Assembly: GCA_005406025.1 (NCBI GenBank)
Contig: BGZK01000486.1
Location: 248,001-312,000 of the forward strand
Reading direction: 5' to 3'
Source: Eumeta japonica
Taxonomy: Eukaryota > Arthropoda > Insecta > Lepidoptera > Psychidae
DNA length: 64,000 nucleotides
Made by a program: the position numbers and the translations under genes. The number at the start of each line of letters is the position of its first letter. The stretch's first letter is position 1. Positions 11,501 to 21,992 of the stretch are shown piece by piece. The notes under the pieces are model-generated. The model made no database searches. It was not told the DNA's origin and saw nothing but the letters and a program-made list of their open reading frames with translations.

Positions 11501-12222
11501 CCTGTTGAAATTATTATGTGAACATATCTAAATTAAAAGCTTGTCATAATAGCATTTTTAATTTTTACAGGACTCTCTATGCATGAATTGGGTTCGCACT
11601 TGCTCAATTTTTTTATCAATATAAATGCATATAATATGTCTAAATTGTAGTCTAGTGCCGTCAAACGATATTAAATTTATTTGCCAGGAGACCCGGCGTG
11701 CCAACCCTTTTGCGATTCGATAAGGTTTTTGCGGGAAACGTGGGGTCACTCGGGGCGCAGGCGTGCGACGGCGACAATATAACTCACTATTTGTTAAAAA
11801 AGTGACTTATATGATTTTACTTCTTTTATTTCTTAAAACATGATTTATACAGAGAACATCAGAGCAAAATTAAAGTACTTTAATATGATTCGTTGAAGGG
11901 TCAAGGGCGTTGTTTCCGAACCAAAAAGTCTTAAGTCAAATCTTGACCAGAAGCAAACTCACCAATGACTTTTAAACTCGTTTCGCAGTTGTAAAGCGCG
12001 GAGGGTTTAAGGTGCGAATTCTTTATTCTAAAATAAAGACATTGTGGGAAGAAATGCCTCCCCTGAAACCATAGACAAACTGATACAAATATGATTCGAC
12101 TTGTATAATAATATGTATATATATAGTATATATCTGGCTGGTATAACTGACTTGCTTGTTTGGTGAGTCACTTATATCAGGTCACACAAAATTTTTGCAA
12201 GAACATTGTTATAAAATTTGAA
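11501..12222. other. non-coding stretch with a small CpG-rich patch
   Basis: AT-rich apart from 11690-11780 (around ACCCGGCGTGCC and GGGGCGCAGGCGTGCGACGG). No gene or repeat boundary recognised. Confidence 0.4.
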
Positions 12223-12226
12223 TATA

Positions 12227-12455
12227 CCGAGTGTCAATTAAGTCCAGGGACGGCTGTATATTTTTTCAGGTAAAGTAATTTTGAAAAAGGTCAAAGTCAT
12301 TTCTTTAGCAAATTTTAACGAGTAATTTAATGATGACCTTTCATTTAACCTTGGACTTGACCTTTGAGGTTATTTCAAGATTATATTGTCTTTTTTGAAT
12401 AATAACCCCCATTTTTCACACCGTCAATCGATAGAGCAAAAAATTTTACACTTAG
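12227..12455 (+). repeat. left long terminal inverted repeat
   Basis: Pairs with 13090-13317. It includes several AAGGTCAAAG / CTTGACCTTTGA direct and inverted sub-repeats, which could serve as subterminal binding sites. Confidence 0.7.
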
Positions 12456-13089
12456 GTACATACTTAAATTAGATGTAGTGTTTGACCTAAAACAAAGAAA
12501 AAAATGACATAAATTTATTCGAAATTTATGAAATGAAAACAACCAGTTATAAATACAAGAAACAACTTGTTTAAAAAGAATCTGAGTCGGTTTGTGGGAA
12601 AAGTTAAGGGCTTATGAATTTGTAGATATTAGGGTTTACTATCCATCATGGATATTAAATTTATTTACATAGGGCGTAAAGATTATTTAGTTTAAAATCA
12701 TATGTTTGAAATTGATGGATTTGTTAATGGATTTAAGGTTTCCGGATTCGAAATTAGTAGAATCCATAAACCTATGAATCTTTACTTCGCACAAGTAACT
12801 CAATAGTGACAGGCAAGGAGACCTTTGCTAATCAGTCACCTCAAGATTGTTTCCGGGTAACGCTAAAAATCACAATAAGGGTGATAGTAAGATTATCAAT
12901 TTTAAAATAATTTTAACTGACAAATAACGTTTAAAGCTAATCTCAAAGTCAAGGTGATCAATATTGTTGGTCTCGAAATTTTTTCAGTCATTTGTTTATT
13001 CATAAATCCTTTGAAGATTAAAGACAACACTGTCTTGACAATTTTTCTACAATTCACCTTGATTTGACTTTTTAAAGATCATTCTGAAT

Positions 13090-13317
13090 ACTATTTGGAT
13101 ATGCAATTACCCATTCTATCGTTTGCCGGTGTGAAAATTAGATATTTCTATTAAAAAAAAAGGGAATGTTTAGATAATCTTGAAGGTCAAGTACAAGGTC
13201 AAATTAAAGGTCACCATTCGATTTATCGCCAAAAATTAATTAAGAAATGACGTCCTCCTTCAAAAATACTTTACCTGAGAAAATATAGAGACGTCCCGGG
13301 ACTTAACTGATACTCGG
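13090..13317 (-). repeat. right long terminal inverted repeat
   Basis: Reverse complement of the left arm with scattered substitutions and small gaps. The outer 50 bp are the best conserved. Confidence 0.7.
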
Positions 13318-13374
13318 TATAAGATAAAGACTAAGCACTGGTATGCACTTCAAATTCATATACCTTATTTTTTT

Positions 13375-13560
13375 TTTAAGAATACATTCAATTAATTTCT
13401 AATATAAATTTATTTATAAACAACACTTGAAATTTATCACAATACTTTAAGAATTTACATTTTATTACTTAGCTTTATCATTTTACCACCCGTTCGGAAG
13501 GCAGTTTTCCGACAAGAGGAACAAGCACGCAAGCAAACTTGAGGTTAGCTCTCAACTTGA
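13375..13560 (-). mobile_element. 3'-terminal fragment of a non-LTR retrotransposon
   Basis: On the reverse strand the order is TTGCTTGCGTGCTTGTTCCT, CTGCCTTCCGAACGGGTGGT, then TTTCAAGTGTTG and an AT-rich end. The same order (TTTCTTGCTCGTTCTTCTTG, TGCCTTCCGAACGAGCGGCA, TTTCAAGTGATATTTTATAA) occurs on the forward strand at 19525-19670. From memory this is a standard 3' untranslated end of lepidopteran retrotransposons. It could be the displaced tail of the fragment at 14901-15290. Confidence 0.65.
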
Positions 13561-14685
13561 AATATACTATGTTATGCAATCAGAGATTCACAAATTTATA
13601 ACATAAAAACACAAGCCCGCCAGAAGTTAAGCTGATTATATACATGAATATTTGTCCTCTAAGTATTCTTAAATTGTGTAAAACCCTTTTTAAATGAGCA
13701 ATTGCTTAATAATGATCTTCAACTTGTTTAAGGGTAGAAATTATCTATTTTCAGGTAAAATACGCACACAGAGCCCCCTACACAAATTCTTAACTTCATG
13801 TTGTTGACACATATACAAATGCAGTTTATGGTTATTTCTTGTATTGATTTTATTTCTATCACCATTTTTCTCGTTCTTTTTACATGCATTAAATCTTCAT
13901 ATACAAATTGATATGCCAGAGATTAAAATTAAAAGTTAAAATATTCTGTCTCATTGAAAATGGATGTACAACGAAAACATTTCTGCGTGGCAATTTTGTA
14001 TATTTTAAAACGTAGAATAAGATGAGTAGAATCATTGAGAAGACTTCGAATGTAATGTAAGGCAAAAATCCTTCTAAACTTTAGAATCTAAAGCGATTAT
14101 TTACCGCTAGTGCAATTAATTTAAGCGCGCTCGAGTTACTTTGGAGGACGAAAAAAATGGCTGTCCTTTCACGCCTGTCGCTTAAGAAAATGTGCTGGCA
14201 GTGAAAGACATAATGAAGGAGAAGTCTAGTAATACACCGCACAATCTAACGTAGATTCAGAAGCGAGGTCGGGTCCGACGGTGCCAAGACAAGGAAACTA
14301 AATTTCAAATAGGCCCCTCTCGACGCGTTTACGATATCTTTACGAGCGAAGAACAATGGGCTTGTCAGTATGATTGAGAAGGGAAATACCAATCGACAGT
14401 GCGGCTGCTTCAAATTATACCAACACTCACCGAAGTAAAACTAGCGTAAAGTGCAGGCAAAACTCTTGCGAGATTAAAGAAGCATCAATGGTGAACGGTA
14501 TGTAAGCAAATGTTTGCCTAGGAGATTTTAGTGCTGTGAGCAACGAGCGACCGAATACGGGCCTCCGTGGACTATTGCTTCACCACGGCAACACGGACTG
14601 CGCACTCGATACTTAAGCGAAGAACTTCTTGAGTGGTGCAGTGTGGCCATCTTTCTTAGAGTGTTATATTGGTATTGTGTGATTT
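13561..14685. other. unassigned sequence, possibly inserted
   Basis: AT-rich to about 14100, then mixed composition (14120-14680) with more CpG but no recognised protein. It lies between two pieces that look like one retrotransposon 3' end, so part of it may be the body of an inserted element ending with the RTE fragment. Confidence 0.35.
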
Positions 14686-14690
14686 TTATT

Positions 14691-14886
14691 TCCCAGAATA
14701 AGGAATGAAGGTTGCATAGTATGTGTCGAGTGTCTCGGGAAGATAGACGTAGAAACAGTGATGTCAGAGAGCGGTGTGATTTGGAGGAAGATGTAGCGCT
14801 TAGAGCAGAAAGAGGTACGTTGCGGTGGTTTAGTCATTTGGAAAGGATGAATGAAAGTAGACTGACAAAACAAAGCTACAAAACAA
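14691..14886 (+). pseudogene. RTE-type non-LTR retrotransposon, C-terminal ORF2 fragment
   Basis: The forward frame reads LHSMCRVSREDRRRNSDVRE, then RCDLEEDVALRAERGTLRWF, then SHLERMNESRLTKQSYK. RTE-type elements end in MR-x-MCGVS-x-x-DR-x-RN-x-x-IRERC, followed by GMLRWFGH-x-ERMN-x-x-RLTK-x-IY, so the match is close. A stop lies just before (after QNKE at about 14697), and similarity is lost after SYKT at about 14886, before the usual GRGRPR tail. It is a truncated, dead copy that stops within 20 bp of the oppositely oriented retrotransposon fragment at 14901. Confidence 0.8.
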
Positions 14887-14900
14887 TCGATGTACAATAT

Positions 14901-15290
14901 GGTAAGAAGTCGAGCCGCTTTCGCCACTGGACATTTGTCTTCTAAATATTTCTTAATTGTACAACATCTTTTTTAGTGAGTGATTATTAAATAAGGCTGT
15001 TAAATTTGTATAAAAGTCAATCTTGTATATTTATTGGGACTCTATTGAAAATGCGCCCGCAGTGCCTCCTAAATGAATATGTGACTTTGCATAGTCGACT
15101 AATATGTGAACGTAGTATATTTTTGTTTCTAGTAGTGAGTTTCGGTCGATCACTATTCTTTTTAAACATTTGTAATTTTTTTTTGAGGATAATAAATTTT
15201 CAAATATGAATTGGGATGCATTAAGGAGGCGATTGAAGAAGTTTCTCATGCGGATCTTAGATATGTTTTGGAAACCGGTTTGGGACTCAT
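14901..15290 (-). pseudogene. jockey/CR1-type retrotransposon 3' fragment
   Basis: On the reverse strand from about 15290 the frame reads MRNFFNRLLNASQFIFENLL, matching the ILTLASQ-x-IYENL-x-Y block near the end of RT. After frameshifts it gives SFRRHCGRIFNRVP and INIQDLLLYKFNSLI, the usual C-terminal tail. The 3' untranslated part (AATCACTCACT...GAAGACAAATG...GGCTCGACTTCTTACC) matches the copy at 19250-19460 block by block. There are multiple frameshifts and stops. Confidence 0.75.
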
Positions 15291-17950
15291 GAAACATTGT
15301 GTATATGCACATGGAATTCTTTTTGAAAAATAAACAATAATGACCAATATTTTGGTAGTGCAGCAAAATTTTCTGATTGTCCTCTTATAGCAATTGTTGG
15401 TATGAAATTTAATTTTGGATTTAGTGAGTACAAAGTGATAAAACGACGAACGAAGCCATACTTTTTAACATGGGTACGTCGTTTTAATTCATCTCTAGAA
15501 TCAAATCGGACTTCGCGAGAGATAGTTACAAGGTCACATTAAATCAAAGCTGGGCGGCGATCGGCCCGGGCGGGCCCCGGCCGCCCGCAGTATATCAAGT
15601 CCGGCTTATCTCTGTTTAAGTGACGTTAATGTTGTAAAGTTATGTTTACGCGTAAAGTTCTGTCGCTGTTCTTTAATTGCAAACAAGAATTAGAGTGATT
15701 CGGAGATAAGGGAAATTGATATTTATCTACAAACACTAAAGCGATCGGAGTTTCAAGGAAACGAGGGCAGGATTTAAACCTTTACTGTTATTCGGTAAAT
15801 GGGCATTAAGATGTTTATAGCAAGATAGGAGTATTTAACTTTTGAAGAAGCAAGAGTGTGGCCTTCTAGAAGATTAATTAAAAAAAACGTTGTTGCAAGG
15901 ATCGCAATTACGTTCTCAGGAAATTATTATTATAATTATGAATAAAAAAAAATTAGGTACATATGCTCATATATCAAGAATAAGCATCACTGTACGCAGA
16001 AACACCAAAATGATTCAGATTATAATGAGCGCCAAGGTCTTACAATGGTTTAAAGGTCATTATCGTTTGTGTGACTCGCGTCTACTACGGAAGCGTTTGC
16101 AGCAATTTTAAAAGAAAACTTGACATATAGAATGTCGGATCGAAGGAATCCTTTTCATCAAAATATCGTTATTGGATGATAGAACTGGGCCTAGAGATGA
16201 ATCTTGGGTGTGTAACGATCGTCTGTGATCCGAGCGACGTTCTTTTGGTCGAACCTTTTGAATTTGGCGAGATTTAATGTACCGCGTGTCAGCTCTCGCC
16301 AGTGTGAGCAAAGTCTTTGGGAACTCTTAGGTATTAGGGTGAAATAAAGATAGTGTTCGTTGGCAGTCTTAAGCGCCAATCGCCGAATGTTGTGACGCTG
16401 CCAGAGTGCGTGGCAAAGTTTCAGCGCTTATGGGTGGCACCATCAAGCGCTAGCTACACAGTAGTGACGTTGGTGTATGGGCGAACTAGCTGTACACGGC
16501 TGTGACGTGTTAGGTTAGGTTAAGTTATTAGATCGTCACATGATGGACTGACGACGTTGGAGTTGTCGATCACCCGTGATCCTTCTTAAAATTTCAGTTG
16601 TTCGTTAGTTGATATGCAAAGTGAATTTGGTGCATATAATTAATTGAAGTGCAAAATAGATGAATCACGGATGCGGCAAGAGCAAAAGGGACAAGATGTT
16701 ACGTCAAAGACGTAGTAGACATTCCATAGTAGCTAAATAACGCCTAATGAACTTTTCTTACAGTTTATTTGTAGATTTAACATATAAACAATTTCATTAA
16801 ATTAGAGATGAAATGTTAATGTTAAAAACAGATAGTTAGAATTTTTTGTTTATTTAACAAGAAGTAAGAAGCTAGAAGCAATAATAATCTTGCAGCAGCA
16901 TCGACTGTTGTGCAAGAATAGGTTATAAATCAAATCGTTCTTGTTAAATTTCAAGGTTCTATAAGAAAACCTTTTCTAAGCTTACGCCCTCAGAAATGTC
17001 TTTAAAAGGCCGTATCTTTTAAATCATAATAAGTAGACCGCAAAAAATGTTACAAAATATGTGTAATCGTCGCCGATATTCTAAGGAGTTGTAAAACAAA
17101 ATTGGGATAAGCATTTAAGAAGGATCTTAACACTGTTTTGGGACGAAGTTCTCCAACGCAATTTGAGGTATCAGAGGTATCAGTTGGCAAAAATTATAAC
17201 GTAAGAAAAAAACTTTATACCCTTTTATTTGATTCTCAGCGACTCTATGTCTCTCTCTAACAGACACTAGTAATAAATACATACTATAGTCTTGGCTAGT
17301 AATTAAGCAAGTGTGGTGGCAGCCGCGCATGTCGCAAGTGTTAATATGGTTTTTCAAAATTTTGTTAAAAATGTCTACCTATTATCATGCTGCATGCATT
17401 TGCAATGAAAATTAATGTCATTGAGGTGATTTATTTATAATAATTTTTCGAAAACTGATATCTATTATCAATTTTAAAAATTATGTAATTCTGCAGCTTG
17501 ACGGCTTCATCAATATTTTAACAAAAAAAACATTGTCGCTGTTTATGTTTTATTTAGTATTTTTTGTACAACTCATAATTCATTATTTTATATGTGTTAT
17601 ATACAATTTTAAGTAAATTAATATTTTTCTTAAGATACTATTTTGCATTTATCGTTTAATTACTCTCATAAGTTGTTTATTCATTTCACTTTTTCTGTCG
17701 TTTGGTATAAAATAGTATAAAGCGAAAGAAACTGTTCCAATCGGGTGTCCCACAGCACCTCTAGTTTTTTTTCATTTCCTTGCTCTCGTAAAAATGGTAT
17801 AAACTCGTTAAACTCAATGTTATTGCAGCGAAGATTCTAAAGGAAAACAACGAAAAATAAAAAAATAGCCAAGCACAACTCGAGTTAGTGCTAAGGATCC
17901 GGCAAGGAGTCGAGAAAATGCATTTCATAAATACATAACACAAATATGTA
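15291..17950. other. non-coding stretch, nothing recognised
   Basis: Includes a strongly GC-rich 60 bp at 15545-15605 (GGCGATCGGCCCGGGCGGGC), a mixed-composition segment at 16110-16560 with no identifiable protein, and a short TTAGG-like doublet near 16509. No gene boundaries seen. Confidence 0.4.
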
Positions 17951-17955
17951 GTGTG

Positions 17956-18010
17956 GTGGTACGGAACTCTCGAAGCGCGCACTAAATTCGCACTTGGGAG
18001 GTTTCCTTTT
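17956..18010 (+). repeat. end of a common lepidopteran dispersed repeat
   Basis: GGTACGGAACTCTCGAAGCG, then ATTCGCACTTGGGAGGTTTC. From memory the phrase GGTACGGAACCCTCGGTGCG followed by CTCGCACTTGGCCGGTTTT closes a widespread lepidopteran repeat. This copy is diverged and may belong to the same family as 11130-11500. Confidence 0.5.
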
Positions 18011-19249
18011 CGCGATTGTATTGTCCGTACTTTGTTTGTCGGGCTTAGTGGCATAGATTTTTAAAGCTGCACAGGGCACGCTAAGCAGCCGGTTTTGGTT
18101 GGCGTCTAAAGTCAAACTCTTTGGTATACTTGAGATGCGCTGACGGTAAGAGCGATCGATAAGGGTTCACACACACCCGTCGTCCGGACGCCGCAATTTA
18201 CTTGAGATCCTTGAGCCATGATGGGCTTGCTGAAATAAGTTAAGGCCTTGATTCGTTGACAGTCTGTACAGGGATAGGCGAAAGTTAGATGTCCTCGACT
18301 TCTAAGCGAAATTGACTAATATTTCCTCGCATTCAAACATATAGTTTTAATTAATAAACATGTAGATGTTATAGCTCATCAAACTCAAACATGTAGTTTT
18401 AATACGTTTTTAGTTCTTCGAGTTTAAATATCTAAATTTACTTTAAAAAAAGCTAATTTTGAAATTGTTAAGCAAAGATATTTTGCCAAAATAATAGAAT
18501 TTTAAATAAAGAATTTGAAAAATTTGGCAAAAGAAGCAAAGATTTTTATATTTTTAAATAAATGCGTTGTCCGGTAATGCTTTGTTTTGTTGCGGCGTTC
18601 AATGCAGTTTTTTAAAGAAACTTGATTGATAACAACTATCAATCCATTATGAACCTTAAAAGTTATTTTGAATTTTTTTTTTTGTGAATTCTGATTAAAA
18701 TGGTAACTTCCCAATTTTATGAAATTTTATAAAATTTCACAACCCAAAGATAAAAAAAATAGACATATGATATAATTGTGGATTATCTTTTATCTAGTGA
18801 AGTTGTAAAGTTCACATTCACTCCAAAATCACGTGTCATAAAAAAAACTATATATGAATATGAAATAAATTAAACTGGTCTTTTTAATTTGTTTGAACAA
18901 CTTTTGTAATCGTGTACGAAAAGCTAAACAAACTTTATTACTGAATTAACAATAAAAACCTCGATTAAAATTATGTTGATAATAAATTTAATATCAAAAT
19001 ATCAGTTCAATTCAGCTGACGTTATCGAGATATGTATAAGTTTGTCAGCGATATGTGACTTCCGTGAGCATTCACTTTAGTACCCGCATGCATTCACTTT
19101 TGTAGCCATGTCGTGCCGCAGAAGTTTAAAGAGATCGAAATGTTACTCTAGGATTCCGATTGGTATATGAAAATTTATTAAATGTAAAAGAAATAATATA
19201 AATGTTTCAAAGAAATAGTGATAGATATAAAGTCAGTATTAAAAAAAAA
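18011..19249. other. non-coding stretch, nothing recognised
   Basis: A mixed-composition part to about 18330, then AT-rich DNA. No coding, RNA or repeat signature. Confidence 0.45.
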
Positions 19250-19670
19250 CTGTATTTACATTTTAGTTCACTATGCAAAGTCGCAAAGCATTTGAGAGGC
19301 TCTGTGTGCACATGTTCATGTAAAAGATTGAATATACAAGATTGACCCTTATATAAATTTGAAAGCATTATTATATAATCACTCAGCAAAAAATGGTATT
19401 ATGTAGTTTCCGAGTATTCAGAAGACAAATGAGCACAGATGGCTCGACTTCTTACCTCGCTGTTTCGTTCATAAACGGTTTTCTATTTGTTTTGGCTATG
19501 CGTGATGAAATTACAAAACAGCTACCCTTAAGTTTCTTGCTCGTTCTTCTTGAGGCAATGTGCCTTCCGAACGAGCGGCAAAGTGTGAATTCGCTAACAA
19601 TTATGACGAGTTTCAAGTGATATTTTATAACTTATGAAATAAAAATATTTTGGATTTGAATAAGAAGTTT
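19250..19670 (+). mobile_element. jockey/CR1-type retrotransposon 3' end
   Basis: Starts within the C-terminal tail (SLCKVAKHLRGSVCT, then NIQD and LYKFESII across frames) and continues through AATCACTCAGC, GAAGACAAATG, GGCTCGACTTCTTACC and the TTTCTTGCTCGTTCTTCTTG ... CCTTCCGAACGAGCGG block. It ends in AT-rich ATAAAAATATTTTGGATTTG. It shares its first 200 bp with 14901-15140 and its last 150 bp with 13375-13560, so it serves as the reference for both. Confidence 0.75.
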
Positions 19671-20459
19671 TGAAATTATGAACGTTTAGTATAGTCTATG
19701 TCAGAAGTTTTAGTTCTTCATTGAAATCATTTAATGGAACTGTTTTTTCCTATGAAATGTGAAAATAAAAAAGTTACTTATTGATTGTATATTAAATAAA
19801 TTATTTTTTCCTTTTGACAGCAGTTTTCGTTCGCCGCCGGCGCTAATCTGTTATGAAAAGTTTCAAATAAACCAGTTACCATTCGTCCGGTCGCTTTAGT
19901 TACACGCAATTTATTGCGACAAATATTAATAAGGTCCGTGGAAAGTGTGGAGGCCACCAGCTCCATGATCGAAGAAGGAATTGAATTTTTTTTCATTAAA
20001 TGGTGAGTCCCAAAAAACGTTTCTTACGTCCTCGATCCTTATGTGTTTACTGATGTAGTTTTTTTTAATAATCGTATATTATGAAAAGTCGGCAAGGAGG
20101 GACCTTTTTACGTAAAATCGGCGCAACCTTAGAACATACTGTTACGAACGAATTGTATAGCGATATTTGTCTGAGTATCATATTTAATTTCTAAAAAAGT
20201 TCAATTTTAGATTATCGCAAGTTTCAGGATGACAAAATGAAATTAGAGGAACGTAACCGACAAGCACCGCGCGGTCGTCCCCAGAGGGCGCTCCGTGCCG
20301 CGTCAACCACTGGATGCGGGTGTAGTACGACGCGCCACGGAGACTGTGAAATAGTGAGGTATCATGCTCACTTTCATAATACACGGTACTGCAAACCACA
20401 AGCACTAACGGCACTCGTGAACGAACAGTTGCAAACTACCTTTTTTTTTTGAAAGTAAA
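19671..20459. other. non-coding stretch with one mixed-composition island
   Basis: 20240-20440 is richer in GC (around CACCGCGCGGTCGTCCCCAG) and open on both strands for about 70 codons without recognisable motifs. The rest is AT-rich. Confidence 0.4.
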
Positions 20460-20869
20460 CTTATTGAAGCGCGTTAACATTATAACAAAAATTGGAGTTT
20501 GTTAATTCTACCGTGTTTCTGGGAATTACTTTAGGTATCAGGCTTCAAGGGGGTCCTCATTTAAGTAAGCTGGCGAAAAGACATAACTTTGCCAGTTATG
20601 CTGTCAAAAAACTAAGAAAATTATCAGACGTCGAAACTGCTAGATTGGTTTATTTGGGCTGTTTCCATAGTCTGATGTCGTATGGCATCTTGCTCTGGGG
20701 AAACGCCGCGGATATTCATAGAATGTTCGTGCTGCAGAAGCGGGCCTGTCGCGCAATTTATAAACACGGACCTCGTGCATCTCTTAGAAATAAGTTTAAG
20801 GAAATTGGAATCTTAATCCTGGCATCTCAGTTCATTTATGAAAATTTATTATACGTAAAAATTTTTTAG
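20460..20869 (+). pseudogene. jockey/CR1-type RT fragment, open for 125 codons
   Basis: The frame beginning near 20483 reads QKLEFVNSTVFLGITLG, then GPHLSKLAKRHNFASYAVKK, LRKLSDVETARLVYLG, FHSLMSYGILLWGNAADIHR, VLQKRACRAIYKHGP, SLRNKFKEIGILILASQFIY and ENLLYVKIF. This is the C-terminal RT/thumb region of jockey/CR1-like ORF2 (FLG-x-x-LD, H-x-x-x-LAKR, YG-x-LLWG, LQKRA-x-RAI, ILT-x-ASQ-x-IYEN). It is the longest intact coding remnant in the window. A stop upstream of QKLEF and the stop after KIF truncate it at both ends. No catalytic RT block (FADD) lies within it. It is not a host gene. Confidence 0.85.
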
Positions 20870-20949
20870 AAATTAGTCGACTCTTGGGCGAAAAAACCCA
20901 CGGGCGTCCTCTGCGCTCTGCCTGCTTCGATTGCAAAACGACGCTTCGT

Positions 20950-21022
20950 ATCGGTGGTGGTCGAGAAGATGTGTTGCTTTCAATCAGAAGAACCTAGTTC
21001 GATTCCCGGTCGCGAGAAATTA
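20950..21022 (+). repeat. possible tRNA-derived SINE head
   Basis: TGGTCGAGAAG (20958-20968) resembles an RNA polymerase III A box. AGTTCGATTCC (20997-21007) matches the B box consensus at 10 of 11 positions, at tRNA-like spacing. The region between cannot be folded by eye into a convincing tRNA. It follows the RT fragment by about 80 bp. Confidence 0.25.
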
Positions 21023-21941
21023 AACCACTACGCTTTGGAGAGTACTTTAAGGCGGCTATGGTTATCATATCGGTGACAATGGCTAATATTAAATAAACCT
21101 CCTTCAAGTGATGCGCCATTTCCAGAAGTACTATCGTGGAAGCGAGACACTTATGATTTTGCATGGAGAAACGCTATAACTGTCATGGTCTTCCACTATG
21201 AAGACGGAATACCACTTTTAAGTGTGCTCTATTAATACGACTCAAAGTTCTTTGGCGACCCCAACTCGCACTGGGCCGGCATGGACAGTTTGTGGAAGGA
21301 CATGGTTCCGCAGTCGGTCGATACAAACGTACAATAATTTGAATGATTCAGAATAGGGCTGTACTTTATTTTTCTGATATGCTGATCACCATCTGAAACG
21401 TAACTTCAGTTTGAATTGTGAAAAATCGGCACATCCTAAAACAGTCCCGACTCATTATGATCGTTGTAGCAAACAAACGAGTGCGGTTATAACTCTGACA
21501 GACAACTAGGGAGACAATATCAATACGTTCGTACGTAATTACAGGCGTACGTACATAAGCGAGCCGTGCATAATTGAAGAGAAATAGGTTATCGCGGGGG
21601 CATTATGCGAAGACGGCATTGTATACGTGGTGACAGTCGTATACCACGTCTACGGCTGTGTGTGTACACTGCGCGTGTGTTTGCTCAGCTCGATGCCACG
21701 TGGCGCGGGGAGTGTGTGCTTTACTAATAGAAATGTGGAGACTTATTCATTAATAAAAACCATTATCGTTCGAATAAATATCGCAGCTGTGTATATATTC
21801 TGCCAGATTTTAATAGATGCCGTTCAGTATTATTTATCAAAAAAACATTTTCGAAAAGATTCACTATATACTTCAATAGGTCTGTTTGTAAAAGTTTTTG
21901 CAGGTTTCAAAGTTTAAGATAATATCTAAAGCAAACTGTAG
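21023..21941. other. non-coding stretch, nothing recognised
   Basis: Mixed composition at 21060-21340 with a forward frame open for about 40 codons (21109-21234), then AT-rich DNA with CpG-containing patches at 21590-21720. No motif recognised. Confidence 0.4.
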
Positions 21942-21992
21942 TTCAATAACTTCATAGACGTATATATAATATACGTCTATAAAGTTATTGAA
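21942..21992. repeat. near-perfect 24-bp inverted repeat with 3-nt spacer
   Basis: Arm 1 (21942-21965, TTCAATAACTTCATAGACG...) and arm 2 (21969-21992, ...CGTCTATAAAGTTATTGAA) are complementary at 23 of 24 positions. The single mismatch (C at 21953 against A in the partner arm) becomes a G:U pair if the reverse strand is transcribed. The three-base loop is too tight for a typical miRNA precursor. It may be a cruciform-forming palindrome or the fused ends of a small foldback element. Confidence 0.8.

Larger units (their letters stand above)
12227..13317. mobile_element. 1.09-kb non-autonomous DNA transposon with long terminal inverted repeats
   Basis: The left end (CCGAGTGTCAATTAAGTCCA, from 12227) is mirrored by the reverse complement of the right end (CCGAGTATCAGTTAAGTCCC, ending 13317). 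Similarity continues inward through TATATTTT-T/C-TCAGGTAAAGTA, a GACCTT-T-ATTT-ACCTTG-ACTTGACCTT block and CATTTTTCACACCG-CAA-CGATAGA, so each inverted repeat extends roughly 230 bp with gaps (about 12227-12455 and 13090-13317). Both outer flanks read TATA, compatible with a TA or TATA target-site duplication. The interior has no transposase-like open frame. The TA-type flank suggests the Tc1/mariner superfamily, but that is inference; the long arms make it foldback-like. Confidence 0.8.

Noticed and set aside
16505..16525. TTAGGTTAGGTTA resembling the insect telomere repeat
   Set aside because: Only two and a half units; far too short to call a telomeric or interstitial telomeric array.
21109..21340. 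Frame with a coding-like product interrupted by one stop
   Set aside because: Residue usage looked protein-like (RDTYDFAWRNAITVMVF), but no family could be recognised and no homologous relic exists in the window.
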